64,000 nucleotides of DNA from Undaria pinnatifida (Eukaryota > Sar > Phaeophyceae > Laminariales > Alariaceae). The stretch covers positions 6,192,318 to 6,256,317 of the forward strand of contig JABAKD010000006.1 of assembly GCA_012845835.1 (NCBI GenBank), given 5' to 3'. The notes beneath the pieces are model-generated. The model searched no databases. It saw nothing but the letters and a program-made list of their open reading frames with translations, and was not told where the DNA came from. The position numbers and the translations under genes are program-made. This document shows, one piece after another, positions 1-10,675 of the stretch. Positions within the stretch are counted from its first letter, which is position 1; the number at the start of each line of letters is the position of its first letter.

Positions 1-414
1 AGTAATAGTACGCCAACTGTGAGATTGACGGATGGAATTGCCGACACCTAGTTTTTGCCGTGTCTTGTGGTTTGTGACAAGTATCCCCCCGTCATATCTA
101 ACAGGCGTTACCGCCTGCCTTTTGGTGGGCACTTGCTCCCGCGTTCCTTAAAAAAACGTCCGGCAAGCAAGCAACTAGATATGAGATACAGCATCCAATC
201 GACCTGTCAAACAACTCCCTTTGGCGAGTTCGCCTATATAAGTCGATATTATACTGCCTTACCGTATTATTATGACAAACGTATAACATCAGCGGTGGGC
301 GCATCGTCAACTAGCCGAGAGATTATTTTCGGATTGTGTTTCGTATTGCGCAAGATAACACCCCCCTGATAAACCCGTGAAGACTTGGTTGTAGCATAGC
401 TATTAAACAGCGCA
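1..414. other. No gene recognised
   Basis: No open frame here has a recognisable domain, and I see no tandem structure or terminal repeat. The sequence looks like anonymous intergenic DNA. Confidence 0.5.
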
Positions 415-600
415 TAAGCGCCTTCTTGCCATGGTGCGAGCATGCAGCACACGACAGTGCAAGCTGTACGCGTGTCATGCAGGTACTTGAAATTGGCGTC
501 TTGACAGTAAAATAGCCGTGAGCTATTCTAGCAGCCCGGGTTGCTCGCTTCGCGTGAAGGATGCTGCTATCGACGGTTTTATTCGTCAATATTTCCCCTA
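415..600 (+). repeat. Dispersed repeat, copy 1 (second copy at 26212-26396)
   Basis: About 185 bp align, in the same orientation, with 26212-26396. Shared landmarks are ATGGTGCGAG, ATGCAGCACACG, a TGCAGGTACTTG block, GACAGTAAAAT and the end GTTTTATTCGTCAAT. Identity is roughly 80% by eye. No domain is visible. The TGCAGG/GTACTTG block resembles a splice acceptor, so this could be a duplicated gene remnant, but no frame stays open in both copies. Confidence 0.6.
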
Positions 601-2030
601 GAACGACCCAAAGAGGATAGTAAGATGAATTTCACAGCCGACCTTCTCTAAACCAGGGGGAGGGGTTACACCGAAGATCGATAATGGTGTCGTAGGGAAG
701 ACCTCGTTGAGACCTTTCCCTAGCCGCGCCGCTCGGCGTTTGCACTCTGAGTCATCCCACACTGGGGGCGCAGCATAAGCTTCTGAGCTCCGAACGTGTG
801 GAACTCAATATCTCACGGGATACATGGCTTCGAAAGCATTTGTTCGCGCAACCCGATCCCCGTAGTTGTATGCGCTATTCCTACCATAATAATCAAGACC
901 CGTCATGCACACCAAAGCCTACCAGGGTATATACTCCACTGTTTTTGCTAGCCCTATTTGAAGGGTGGGCTTATGCCCTCTCGTCATGCGGCGGGATTGT
1001 CTTTCGGTGGCTGACCTTCCGGGGACGGGTCAACGCCGTCTGTGACGGGTGACACCGCTCGCGATCCGGGATGGTGTATTGCCTGACCGGTGACGTGTCC
1101 TCTCGCGCATGCGTGTACGACATCTACGATAGGTGTCTACGACCCTGTCTTCCACATTTGGACCTGATTATTAGTTTTCCCCGTAAAAAAACAAGGGTAC
1201 AGGTAAAGTTATCGTACGAACCGATGGTTCCACATTCGGGGAGTTCAACCGGTCCCAAGAAGAGATTCCACTACCGTGTTGACCGCGGTGGTCGTATCAT
1301 TGGGCATTTTACTGTGCATAGAATGGTTGGATACAATTTGTCAGGGAGTTCCATCGTTGCTGTTGGCGTTTCATGTGAGCTCTTGAGATATAGATGGGAA
1401 GGTCCATGGCTGATGGCATGGCACTTCCCCGCGTGATAACGAACGAACTATTGCATTGTGGACAAACGCATTCCGAGCCTACGAGGGGAAGTCCTCGGAG
1501 CTGATACCACCGGGCCCGCGGTCGCCCGAGTCGGTACACGTCGGATGACTCTCATGTCCCCGTTGTCGACAAAATCGCCTCCTTAGAAAAATCGTCCAAG
1601 GGGTATTAGGGTGTGCTTGTTGCCTTGCGTGCCATGCGGTATCCCTTTACAGAAGCAAAGGCGCTTCGTAGGAGATCGTTGTTTTTTTGAAGCGTCAAAT
1701 TCCTTTTTGGGCCTTAACATACCAGTTTCAGTGTGGGGGCGGTCAGCCAAGGGGACGAACCGCTGTCTAAGGTGCGCTAGGAGAACGTGCTTGTGTTTTT
1801 GGGCGCGTGACGGTGTCTTTCTTTTTGGCCTCAATTGATGCGAGTTTCGAATTTTCACCACGCCAAACAATAGGAACCCCTCTTGAGATCGCTGGAGCCG
1901 GATTCTAAGGCTGCCCCTGCCAACCGTTAACGCGATCAAGATGACCACAGTTACCGAGGTGCACCGTCCCCACATTATAGAGATGCGAGGGTCTAATACG
2001 GACTGCGACCGTGCAACATACGATGATTAC
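601..2030. other. Mostly unique DNA with one MITE M2 start
   Basis: From about 748 to 900 the sequence matches the left part of the M2 element family (GAGTCATCCCAC, then TTCTGAGCTCC, then TTCGCGCAACCCGA). I could not find its right end. The rest, including the open frame at 1071-1436, has no recognisable domain or composition signal of coding. Confidence 0.45.
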
Positions 2031-2235
2031 CCCCCGCCCCCCCCCCCCCCCACCTCCCCCCGTCTTGCCTCCCAGCCCCCCCCCCCCCCCTCCCCACTCC
2101 CTACCCCATCTTACTCCCTCCCCCCCCCCCCCTCTCTTCCTTAGCCCATCCTGCTGCCCTCTCCCCTTCCGTACTCCGTCTCTCCCCCCCTTCCCCCCAT
2201 TTCTGCCCTCCGCCCCTACTTCCTCCCCGCGCCGT
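2030..2235 (+). repeat. Pyrimidine (C-run) tract
   Basis: About 200 bp on the plus strand are almost entirely C and T, with several C runs of 9 to 14 and no purine-rich counterpart nearby. This strand asymmetry can favour H-DNA, or G-quadruplex on the minus strand. The overlapping proline- and glycine-rich frames on both strands are artefacts of the composition. Confidence 0.85.
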
Positions 2236-2585
2236 TCCCCCTGCCTCGTCTGCTTCGCATGCTTGCGATTGCGCTTGCTCGTGGTTTCGAATGCTGTCGC
2301 CGTTCTTTTGGCCAGAGTGTTGCCGGTTGCGCTTGATTGTGATGGTGGTTGGTGATCAATTGTTTTTTGCGTACTTGTGACAGTGCTTGCTGGTGGCTTT
2401 CTTGCTTGCTCATGGCTTTCGTGCGTGCCCATGGTTTGCTTGGTTGCTCTTTGCTTGCTTGCTCATGGCGTGCTTGTTCAGAGCTTGCTAGATCTTTGCT
2501 TTCCTGCGTGTGATTGCGCTTGCTTATTTCTTGCGCTTTCCTCTTTGTGCGCTTGCTTGCTTGCTTTGCTGATTGGACCGTGGTG
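2235..2585 (+). repeat. Degenerate GCTTGCTTG minisatellite
   Basis: Irregular repeats of GCTTG, GCTTGCTTG and CTCATGG run through the block. It gives long Leu/Cys/Ala-rich frames on the plus strand and Lys/Gln/Ser-rich frames on the minus strand, which I treat as repeat artefacts. Confidence 0.7.
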
Positions 2586-3093
2586 TGTCGATGGGGCCGT
2601 AATATCCTTGCGAGTGCAGCCAAAGACCGGTCAGCAGAGCATAGGCGATTTCGGGTCTCACGTCGACAAGCATCCGGGCACTTGCGAGGGCTACTCCGCA
2701 AACTTCGGGTGCGTAAGAAACCTATGATTACGGAATGCTGGTATGCACCGGTATTTACAAGGCTGTGTTCGCATATATGGCTATGAGCTCCTTAACTTGG
2801 TAGAGTGAACGTATAGTGTCACCTGACACTGCCGTAGGTACCAGGCATACTTCAGCGCGTTATGGAGAGCTTCGCATGCGTGAGTTTTAGTATATTTGTC
2901 GACACCAGTATAGAGGTTGCCCTGTTGAAGGCTGGCACAGGGGAGCCCCGAGAGACTGGTGTTAGCTCGGAACTTAAGCCTCTCGTGGCTCATTTACGCT
3001 GACCGAAAAACACGAGGAGGGCTATATTATCGACCGGCTAAGAGCATGCAGCCGTACTTGTAACATGGTGTCCAAACCAGGGCTACGGCTGCG
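2586..3093. other. No gene recognised
   Basis: Unique-looking sequence with no recognisable protein, RNA or repeat. Confidence 0.5.
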
Positions 3094-3335
3094 GAGTCAT
3101 CCCACCCTAGGCGTGCCGCAGAAGTTTCTGAGCTCCTAACTTAACTTGAGAAGTTCGATGTCCCACCCGAAGCATGACTTCGAAGGCGTTCGTTCGCGCA
3201 GCCCGACCAACATTTCTATGCGCTAGTCCTTGAACAAATTTGCTCGTAAATTTGTTATATGCTCCACACTTTAGGAGCTGAACCGGCCACAAAAAACGTT
3301 TACCCAAAAAGTGCAAACCCTGCCGTGGGATGACG
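3094..3335 (+). mobile_element. MITE, family M2 (full copy, ~242 bp)
   Basis: The left end reads GGAGTCATCCCACC and the right end GTGGGATGAC, giving short terminal inverted repeats. The interior carries the family landmarks GCAGAAGTTTCTGAGCTCC and CTTCGAAGGCGTTCGTTCGC. Other full copies lie at 40023-40393 and 52735-53105. It has no coding capacity, so it is a non-autonomous element; the superfamily is not determinable from these ends. Confidence 0.7.
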
Positions 3336-3604
3336 CTATGGTAGGGAGATCACTTTTAGATGGGTGCGCGCGAATGGCCGGCCACCTATTAATGCTTATC
3401 TTAGTAGTGTTAACCTTTTGGGTTTGTCAGTTTTGCGGCATGCACTGCCACCGCCGCCGGGGATTGATTCGTTACGCTGCGCACCGACCATTTGTACAAC
3501 GTGCATTTGTGTTCGATTATGAGCGAGGTATGGAACTCCTCGCCCGCGGGGCCCACACTCTATACCAGGTATATTTGTTATACTACGAAGTATGTAGACT
3601 AAGT

Positions 3605-3810
3605 TTTTTTTTCGCTTATCCCGTATTATCTTCCGCGTTTTTTTCCTTTCTCTTTCTCCGTTGCTTGACGTAACTCAGATCCAGGGCCACTAAGCAGGCT
3701 CTTCTTCCCCCTCCCCGCCACGGTATGTGCCTTCTTTTTTATCGCGAGAAACTGTTAGCCCTACTTTTCCCTCGTCGACCCGCATCGAATTGCGCTTCAA
3801 ACTTGTCTGT
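3605..3810 (+). repeat. Dispersed repeat D, copy 1
   Basis: Aligns in the same orientation with 4622-4835 and inverted with 54680-54900. Landmarks are a T/C-rich lead, TAACTCAGATCC, AAGCAGGCTCTTC, a CACGGTA box, TATCGCGAGAA and TCGTCGACCCGC. The three copies have diverged by roughly 20 to 25%. It is non-coding as far as I can see. Confidence 0.6.
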
Positions 3811-4178
3811 GCTGGTCGGTGTTATTTGTCCGGTTACAAGGGCGATGGGCAATGTTTTTTCTATAATTTCACAAGCGTTTTGTCCCCGTTTTCACCTTAA
3901 GACACCCCCGGGCTATCAATCCAAACCAACCGCATCCCGAAGGAGACGCTTGTATAATAAATATGCGGTCATACCGTAGCCTTGGCTAGATGTTGTCGTA
4001 TAGCTCCTAAATATGCGCAACTGACACCCCCCCCCTACCCATGCCTACCCACCAGAAAGGCCTGTCTCGTGTGGCTGATCCTGTAATCGTTACGTCTAGT
4101 TACATGGTCATACCACCTTTTCGACACTTTCCCCTGTGAATATCCAAAGGGATTAAACTCGAATGCTTTCCATTGGTA
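3811..4178. other. No gene recognised
   Basis: A short frame at 3725-3979 has no recognisable domain, and the rest is anonymous. Confidence 0.45.
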
Positions 4179-4357
4179 CAGTAGGGGCCCCTCGGCAAGG
4201 AGGTGGTGTGCGAGAGCAATGTGGCCGCCTTATAGAGGGAAGCCGCCTTATTCATGCCAGGTTATGAGTTCAATTCTCCTGTGGCGCCAAGCGATTTCGA
4301 CCGCCTTGTATCGAGATACCGCATTACTCAGACCGCCTTATTGCGGCACCCCTGCTG
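4179..4357 (-). mobile_element. Mariner/pogo-like MITE, copy 1 (~179 bp)
   Basis: The left end is CAGTAGGGGCCCC after a TA. The right end, read inward, is CAGCAGGGGTGCC. The whole length aligns with the reverse complement of 9824-9996, with shared blocks GACCGCCTTATAG, GCCAAGCGATT and GATACCGC. CAGT(A)GGGG termini with TA targets are typical of the Tc1/mariner/pogo superfamily. It is too short to encode a transposase. Confidence 0.7.
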
Positions 4358-4621
4358 CATGGTGTTGGCAACGAGGGTGAGAGGTTGGGTAGCGCGAGAG
4401 AGTGATCGCAGGCCTCAAAAAGGATCCACGGCCCTAGCAGACCGGGTGGTCAGAGCAGCGGTCGATCGGGGAAGATGCAACAAGGGTTCTAGCATGAGGG
4501 GCGCTGTCCCTCGTTTTTTTGCCCGCAATCTGCAGGTTTTTGTGCCGGGTATGACCCGTCTCTTTCGTAAACGTGTGTGATGGGAGGTTCATGTGATATA
4601 GGTGCGAACCCTGGTTCCCCA

Positions 4622-4835
4622 ACCTTTTCTTTTTTGTGCTCATCCTTTCTATTATCTTCGTACTTTTCCTTTCTCTCTCTCACTCCCTAGTCGTAACTCA
4701 GATCCGGGATTCATAAGCAGGCCTCTCCTCCCTCTCCACCACGGTACGTACCCCTTATTTTCATTGCGAGAATATCCCAGCTGTTCCTTACGTCGTCTAC
4801 TCGCGTCGAATTGTGGTACAGTAGTGTTCTGTTGG
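4622..4835 (+). repeat. Dispersed repeat D, copy 2
   Basis: Direct copy of 3605-3810, about 1 kb downstream. It keeps CGTAACTCAGATCC, AAGCAGGC, CACGGTACGTACC and the closing GTCGAATTG block. Confidence 0.6.
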
Positions 4836-5690
4836 CGCTTTGATCGCAGCATGTTTCGTCAGTCCAGGAAGATTAGAGTTTGTTGTTTTTGTCTCGCTAA
4901 AGCAGCGAGTTAGATTTTGCGTTTGTGTTTGTCTCGCCTCGCCTATCATGTTTAGTAGTTTGCTCACTTTTCGGCCTATAGACCTGGCCCCCGTTTGAAA
5001 TCCCGAAATGCAACACTTCACATCATGAACACAGGTTGATCCTTGGCGCGGTGCTGTCCTTTCATGCCGTGATGGAAGGGCTAGGCCTTGGTGCGTCTTC
5101 GGCCAGCGCTGCGCCTGGAATTTTCGCGGCGATCGTCGTCCATAAGGGGCTGGCAGCCTTTAGCCTCGGCTGCATATTGTTTTCCGGTAATACTTCACGG
5201 TGAGGAGGGGGCGGGGGATGGAGGGGGGGCGGGGGCGGGGGTGGTCGTGCTGTTGTTTTGTTTTATCAATAGATTTTTAATGCTTTTCTTTTTGTGTGTT
5301 TGCTCGTTTTTTGTGTGTTGTTTATGTGTTTTTTATGGGAGTTTTGTTGGTTTAATCTGCTACTAGTGGTACTCCCGAAATATGCCAGTTGCCGGCCGGT
5401 ATGGCGGACAAAAACAAATTGATTGGTGCTGTATCCTCTGTACTTAGTACTAAAATAACAAAATAATAACAGGGCAGTACGACAATGCCGCCGCACGTAC
5501 GGTAGTAAAGGTATCATCCTCTGTATGTAAGTTTTGCAAAACAAAAATGATAACCCACTGGGCAGCAGTAGTACGTACGGTAGTAAAGGACAGAGGAGTG
5601 CAGCAGTGGGGACGGTGGTACTCCCAAGCACCAGTGGGAGGCCGGTATTAAATTGTAGAAACAAAAAAAAGGGTTAAAAAAAAAAAATCT
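4836..5690. other. No gene recognised; G-rich patch at 5203-5245
   Basis: A G-run cluster near 5203-5245 (several runs of 4 to 7 G) could form a G-quadruplex on the plus strand. Between 5440 and 5600 there is a repeated CAGTACGACAATG / GGTAGTAAAGG pair. No protein is recognisable. Confidence 0.45.
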
Positions 5691-6410
5691 CCCACAGGAC
5701 GCAAAAAGACTCCAACGTACAGAACGGCCCACCCACCCACCACGGACGACGCAGTGCACCCTCCACCCACCCACCGACCAAACCTTTGCTACATACAGCA
5801 GAACAGCAGTGCAGCAGTCCGTACATCAGAACACCCGTGCAGCAGTACGTACAGCAGTATACACCTGGTACGCGGGGCGCAGTTAGTTGGTTGGTTCTTA
5901 TGAAACAGGAAACAGCAAAAAAAAGACTCCCACGTACAGAACGGTTCACCCACTCACCACGGACGACGCAGTGCACCCTCCACCCACCCACCGACCAAAC
6001 CTTTACTACATACAGCAGAACAGCAGTGCAGCAGTACGTACAGCACAGCAGAACAGCAGCGCAGCAGTACGTACATTAGAACAGCTGTGCAGCAGTACAT
6101 ACAGCAGTATGCACCTGGTACGCGGGGCGCAGTTAGTTGGTTGGTTCTTATGAAACAGGAAACAGCAAAAGAAAGACTCCCACGTACAGAACGGCCCACC
6201 CACCCACGACGGACGACGCAGTGCACGCTTCACCCATCCACCGACCAAACCTTTACTACATACAGCAGAACAGCAGTGCAGCAGTACGTACATCAGAACA
6301 GCAGTGCAGCAGTACGTACAGCACAGCAGAACACCACCCACCATGCACCCACGAACCTACCCCCAGCAGTACAGCAATGCAGCAGTACCTAGAGCAATAC
6401 ACCTGACAGG
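5690..6410 (+). repeat. Tandem satellite, ~216-249 bp units, three copies
   Basis: The phrase GACTCCCACGTACAGAACGG recurs at 5709, 5925 and 6174. Each unit holds a CCCACCCACC block, a (AGCAGTGCAGCAGTACGTAC)-type inner microsatellite and, in the first two units, GGTTGGTTCTTATGAAACAGG. Length differences come from the number of inner AGCAGT repeats. A related block in the opposite sense lies at about 35580-35900. Open frames here are periodic artefacts. Confidence 0.85.
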
Positions 6411-6525
6411 CGAGCAGCAGCCGATTTGTTGGTTACAATGCTCTCGGGCTGGTTAGGCCAAGCCAAAAGCGCTCGCGTTGCCAATTCTGCGCACGGCGAG
6501 CAGCGACGGCTGGACGCTGCTGTGT
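6411..6525. other. Junction between two satellites
   Basis: Unique sequence linking the two tandem arrays; nothing recognisable. Confidence 0.4.
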
Positions 6526-7683
6526 TTGGTCCTGGTGTCGTGTGATTGCTGTGACGCAGGCGCGCTTGTGGTATCGTGTCCATGGCTGTGTCCATGGCCC
6601 AAGTGGCCAAAAAGCAATTCAAAAATTCAATAATATTATATAGTTGGGAGCAAGTCGGGAGTTCGAAGAAAAAAAATTAGCAGGCAGCAACGAAGAAAAA
6701 GCGGGGGGGGGGCAAGCGAGCCGTCCCCGGGAGGGCGATTTCCACGCTCCCCCCTCGCCGAGGTGGGGCACCGACGGCCGTTCTTTCGCCGGCATGTCGT
6801 AGTGCTGCTGTGCGGATGGGACGTGGCGGCACCGCGAGGCCGCCTGAGGCCGAGTGGAGCTCGGGAGTCGCCGCTTTTTTGGGGGGGGTGTTTTAACCAA
6901 GATATTTTTCAAAGATCCAAAACGTCACGACCATCCTTAGCGTATTATTTTGGTCCTGGTGTCGTGTGATTGCTGTTGACGCAGGCGCGCTTGTGGTATC
7001 GTGTCCATGGCTGTGTCCATGGCCCAAGTGGCCAAAAAGCAATTCAAAAATTCAATAATATTATATAGTTGGGAGCAAGTCGGGAGTTCGAAGAAAAAAA
7101 ATTAGCAGGCAGCAACGAAGAAAAAGCGGGGGGGGGGCAAGCGAGCCGTCCCCGGGAGGGCGATTTCCACGCTCCCCCCTCGCCGAGGTGGGGCACCGAC
7201 GGCCATTCTTTCGCCGGCATGTCGTAGTGCTGCTGTGCGGATGGGACGTGGCGGCACCGCGAGGCCGCCTGAGGCCGAGTGGAGCTCGGGAGTCGCCGCT
7301 TTTTGGGGGGGGGTGTTTTAACCAAGATATTTTTCAAAGATCCAAAACGTCACGACCATCTTTAGCGTATTAATTAATAAGGACAAGTCGGGAGTTCGAA
7401 GAAAAAAAATTAGCAGGCAGCAACGAAGAAAAAGCGGGGGGGGGGCAAGCGAGCCGTCCCCGGGAGGGCGATTTCCACGCTCCCCCCTCGCCGAGGTGGG
7501 GCACCGACGGCCGTTCTTTCGCCGGCATGTCGTAGTGCTGCTGTGCGGATGGGACGTGGCGGCACCGCGAGGCCGCCTGAGGCCGAGTGGAGCTCGGGAG
7601 TCGCCGCTTTTTTGGGGGGGGTGTTTTAACCAAGATATTTTTCAAAGATCCAAAACGTCACGACCATCCTTAGCGTATTAATT
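6526..7683 (-). repeat. Near-identical 425-bp tandem repeat (2.7 copies)
   Basis: CAAGTCGGGAGTTCG recurs at 6651, 7076 and 7384. The first two units are 425 bp apart and differ by only a few bases. The third begins 308 bp on, lacks the TTTGGTCCTGG..ATATAGTTGGGAG third of the unit, and is joined at a TTAATTAATAAGGA sequence. Each unit keeps an identical minus-strand frame of about 90 codons that starts at TTG, not ATG, so coding is doubtful. The near identity implies recent amplification. Confidence 0.85.
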
Positions 7684-7984
7684 AATAAGGATTAATAGGC
7701 ATTTTTTTCAAGGGTTTTGACCTTCTGTTTACTAATTAAAGTGTTTTGATGTCTTATTTCTGTTATTGCGATTCCTCGTTGGAGGTGCAAACAAGTAGGG
7801 GTAGTTTTTTGTCACGAAACGCTTCTCTTAGTGCAGGAACCACGCAGCAGCCAAAACGATATACCCCACCCCGCCCTCTCACTCCCCCTCCCATCTTATT
7901 TTCGACACATACGTCCACGATACTGCAGCTGACAATCCTCTCTCTGCCCATGCGCTGTACCATCATGATCACCGTCATCACATT
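7684..7984. other. No gene recognised
   Basis: Anonymous DNA leading into a triplet microsatellite. Confidence 0.4.
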
Positions 7985-8215
7985 TATCGTCATCTTCACC
8001 ACCATCGTCGTCGTCATTCTTTTTATCGCACCACCATCACCACCACCGCCACCACCGCCACCACCACCACCACCACCACAACCACCACCACCACCACCAC
8101 CGCCACCACCACCACCACCATTACCACTATTACCACCATTACCACCACCACCACCGCCCCTCCGACCCCTACCCCCGTCCCCACCCTCGTCACCGCTACC
8201 ACCATCAGGGCGCAG
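7985..8215 (+). repeat. (CAC/CCA)n triplet microsatellite
   Basis: Over 200 bp of imperfect CAC/ACC triplets with some CAT and CGC interruptions. It creates open frames in all readings (Pro-, His/Thr- or Val-rich). Confidence 0.9.
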
Positions 8216-8774
8216 TACTTTATTTTTATGGGTGCGTTTTCTTTGCTTACTCCTATCGGGGCAGCTGCGGGCATGCTGGTAAGGGCGAGCTCGGAGTCGT
8301 CAGTCGGAGCGGGCGTGTGTACAGCTCTTGGGGCAGGAACGTTCCTGCATGTCGCCGCGATGGAGGTAAGCACAGGTGTTCTTTGTAGTTGATTGTTTCT
8401 AGTTGATGCTTCTTGCTGGTGCTTTTCACTTGTTTTTTCGTTCCAGGCGTCTGCAGTAGCCCATCGCGGGGTAGATCACTCAACTCTTTGTGAGACTCAA
8501 TATCTGTAAGAGCTGCGTGAGCTGGCGCCTGTTTCGATGGCTGCCGTGCTCCATCCCGTCATTGTGGGGGTGCGAGGGGCTATGGCCCTAAATGCTAAGT
8601 ACTATGGCCATGCATGGTACTATGACACCCCTCCCCCCTTCTACCACTCTATCTAGACGCCTCGGGGTCTAAATGACCCCCCCCACCTCGCGACGATTCG
8701 CTCTTGGTGCACGCGATGTTTGCCTGGTCGGTTAAAACCCGGTGTGCTTCGTCCTGACGTTGCAAGGATGGGGG
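8216..8774. other. No gene recognised
   Basis: No domain is visible, apart from a short relative of the following repeat (CTATGGCC..CATGCATGGTAC) around 8580-8630. Confidence 0.4.
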
Positions 8775-8960
8775 GGGTCTATGGTCGTGCGACTACGGCC
8801 ATTCATGAAACGAGTACACCCTCCCCCCCTATTATGCAAGGATCTATGGTCATACGACTACGACTATGCACGAACTGAGTACACCCCCCCACCTCCCATA
8901 TGCAATCGTGTATGGTCGTACGACTGCAGCCAAGCATGAAATGAGTATTACCCCCCGTCC
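8775..8960 (+). repeat. Tandem repeat, ~66-bp units, three copies
   Basis: TATGGTCGTGCGACTACGGC-like starts recur near 8780, 8845 and 8912. Each is followed by CATGAAACGAGTACACCC and a C run. Confidence 0.8.
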
Positions 8961-9079
8961 CTTCCCCCCGTCCCAACCTTTGTCATCGTCTGCCTAAACG
9001 CCTCGCAGGTTTTCCCACGGGATCTCCTGCACAACACTCGAATGAAGAAAACAAAAATGGCGTTTCTCTTTGCGGGATA

Positions 9080-9560
9080 CCTGATCTTTGCCGCGCTCTC
9101 CCGATACGTCTAGCATGTACTCCGAAATCCCAAAGAAGGAAAAATCCTGGAAAGACAGAGGCGTTTTGACCTTTGCCGGCTTCTCCCGATACTTCTACTA
9201 CCAAGTTCAACCTTTTTTTCTCCTGCGGGACCTCCTCCACGAAACTCGATCGAGGAACGCCAAGCTGGTGTTTCTCTGTGGGAGATACTTGACCTTTCCC
9301 GGGCTCTCCCGATACGTCTGGCGTGTACTCGGAAACTTCCTAGAAATTTCAGGTCTGTTTTGGAATTCGCCGGACTCTTCTTATATGTCTTCGCAGCATC
9401 TACTTGGAAATTTCCTGGAAAAATCGGGGGTGTTTTAGCTTTTACAGGACCTTCCCGACACGTCTAGGATGTGCTTGAAAATTTCCTGGGATTTTCGAGG
9501 ATGTTTTAGCCTTTGCTAGATTCTCTCAATAAGTTTAGCGCGCGCTCGGAAAGCTCTTGG
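9080..9560 (+). repeat. Degenerate ~75-120-bp tandem repeat, about six units
   Basis: Units share CTCTCCCGATACGTCTAG, then TGTACTCGGAAATTTCC, then TGGAAAAATC and a GTTTTAGCC tail. They start near 9096, 9181, 9303, 9369, 9444 and 9520. Decay is strong, so this is an old array. Confidence 0.75.
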
Positions 9561-9823
9561 AAGGTCCAGCACCTTTTTGCATTGCTTTCATTGCGTTGCA
9601 CTTCACTGCAGTTTATTGGTTTGTATGGTTTTGTGGTGTGCTATAACATCACGGATGGTTGCTTGAGAACGTCATTGGTAAGGTGGTCTGGGAGTATTCC
9701 ATTGCGTGGTAAAGTTTTGTTTTCTCTGACATATCGCCACCCCCGAGAGCGTACGAAGGCGAGCGTTAAAGTGGTCGATGGAATACATGCTGTACCGCAC
9801 ACTGTCGGGTGACACTCTAAATA
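9561..9823. other. No gene recognised
   Basis: A 99-codon frame at 9513-9812 overlaps the end of the tandem array and has no recognisable domain. Confidence 0.4.
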
Positions 9824-9996
9824 CAGTAGGGGTCCCCCAATAGGACGGTATCCTGATATAAGGCGGTATCCCGATAGAAGGCGGTCCTAATCGCTTGGCA
9901 CGTCTGAGGAATTGCACTCATGCACCTGGATTGAATACCGCGGCTTTTCCCTATAAGGCGGTCACGTTGCTCTGGCTCACAGAGGGACCCGTACTG
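9824..9996 (+). mobile_element. Mariner/pogo-like MITE, copy 2 (173 bp)
   Basis: Ends CAGTAGGGGTCCC and GGGACCCGTACTG are inverted repeats with one mismatch, each bordered by TA (9822-9823 and 9997-9998). This fits a TA target-site duplication. It is the inverted relative of 4179-4357 along its full length. Confidence 0.8.
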
Positions 9997-9998
9997 TA

Positions 9999-10572
9999 TT
10001 GGCAAAGCTTCGCGTGCTTACTTCTCCAGTCCGAACTGTAACACGAGCGGCATGGAGAATATGGGTGGCGTTGTGCCACAACGGCATGGCGTTGGGACAG
10101 TTAGGTATGCCTATAAATTACGAGCGAGCGAAACATGATTCGTTTCCTGGAGGCATCTATGGCATACCAGCATTTTGGTCTATTTGTGGAAATTTTACAC
10201 CAAGTCTACAGTACTATTAGTACGAGATGAAAATCATGAAATCTGGGGGGGCGTTTCCGTCGTGTTGTATGACAATTGTATTGTATGGGGGTTTCACGAT
10301 TATGTCTATGTGTTGCACGTGATACATTGCGAGCGGAATCGGGAGACTGAGGGACATGGCATAGTATGGCGTGATATCGTATGGCATGGTGCATGTGGTA
10401 TGATATGGTGTTGTAAGGGTTTTTATTGTTTCCATTGTGTCGCGTTTATTTTATTTATTTTTATTCTTTTTTATCGTGCGGCGGATGGGGGAAACAAAGC
10501 TTAAGCTCACCACACTGCCATGTATTTTAATAGGTTCCACCGTACCAAGTATTGCAATATCTTGTAGTGCAG
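9999..10572. other. No gene recognised
   Basis: TATGGCATGG-like short repeats occur at 10350-10410. No domain is seen in the overlapping frames. Confidence 0.4.
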
Positions 10573-10675
10573 GGGTTGGTGAGTTGGTAGTTGGACGGAT
10601 GGGTGGGTGGTTGGGTGGTTGGGTGGTTGGGTGGGTGGGTGGGTAGATGGGTGGGTAGATAGGTGGGTGGGTCAG
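10573..10675 (+). repeat. (TGGGTGGT)n G-rich minisatellite
   Basis: About 100 bp of TTGGGTGG and GGGTAGATGGG units on the plus strand. Many GGG runs at short spacing meet the usual G-quadruplex pattern. Confidence 0.85.

Noticed and set aside
1071..1436. 121-codon open frame in a GC-rich area
   Set aside because: No domain, no splice or start context, and an unremarkable length for chance at this composition.
2011..2701. Long Pro-, Gly- or Lys/Gln-rich open frames on both strands
   Set aside because: They coincide exactly with a pyrimidine tract and a GCTTG minisatellite; several frames are open at once.
5690..6410. CRISPR-like array of CAGTACGTAC repeats
   Set aside because: Spacing is irregular, the intervening sequences are themselves repeated, and the genome is eukaryotic; it is a satellite.
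6619..7645. Three copies of a ~90-codon minus-strand protein
   Set aside because: Starts are TTG, no domain is visible and repetition follows from the tandem DNA duplication; not listed as genes.
7746..8373. Pro-rich (plus) and Val-rich (minus) frames of 116 to 178 codons
   Set aside because: Produced by a CAC triplet microsatellite.
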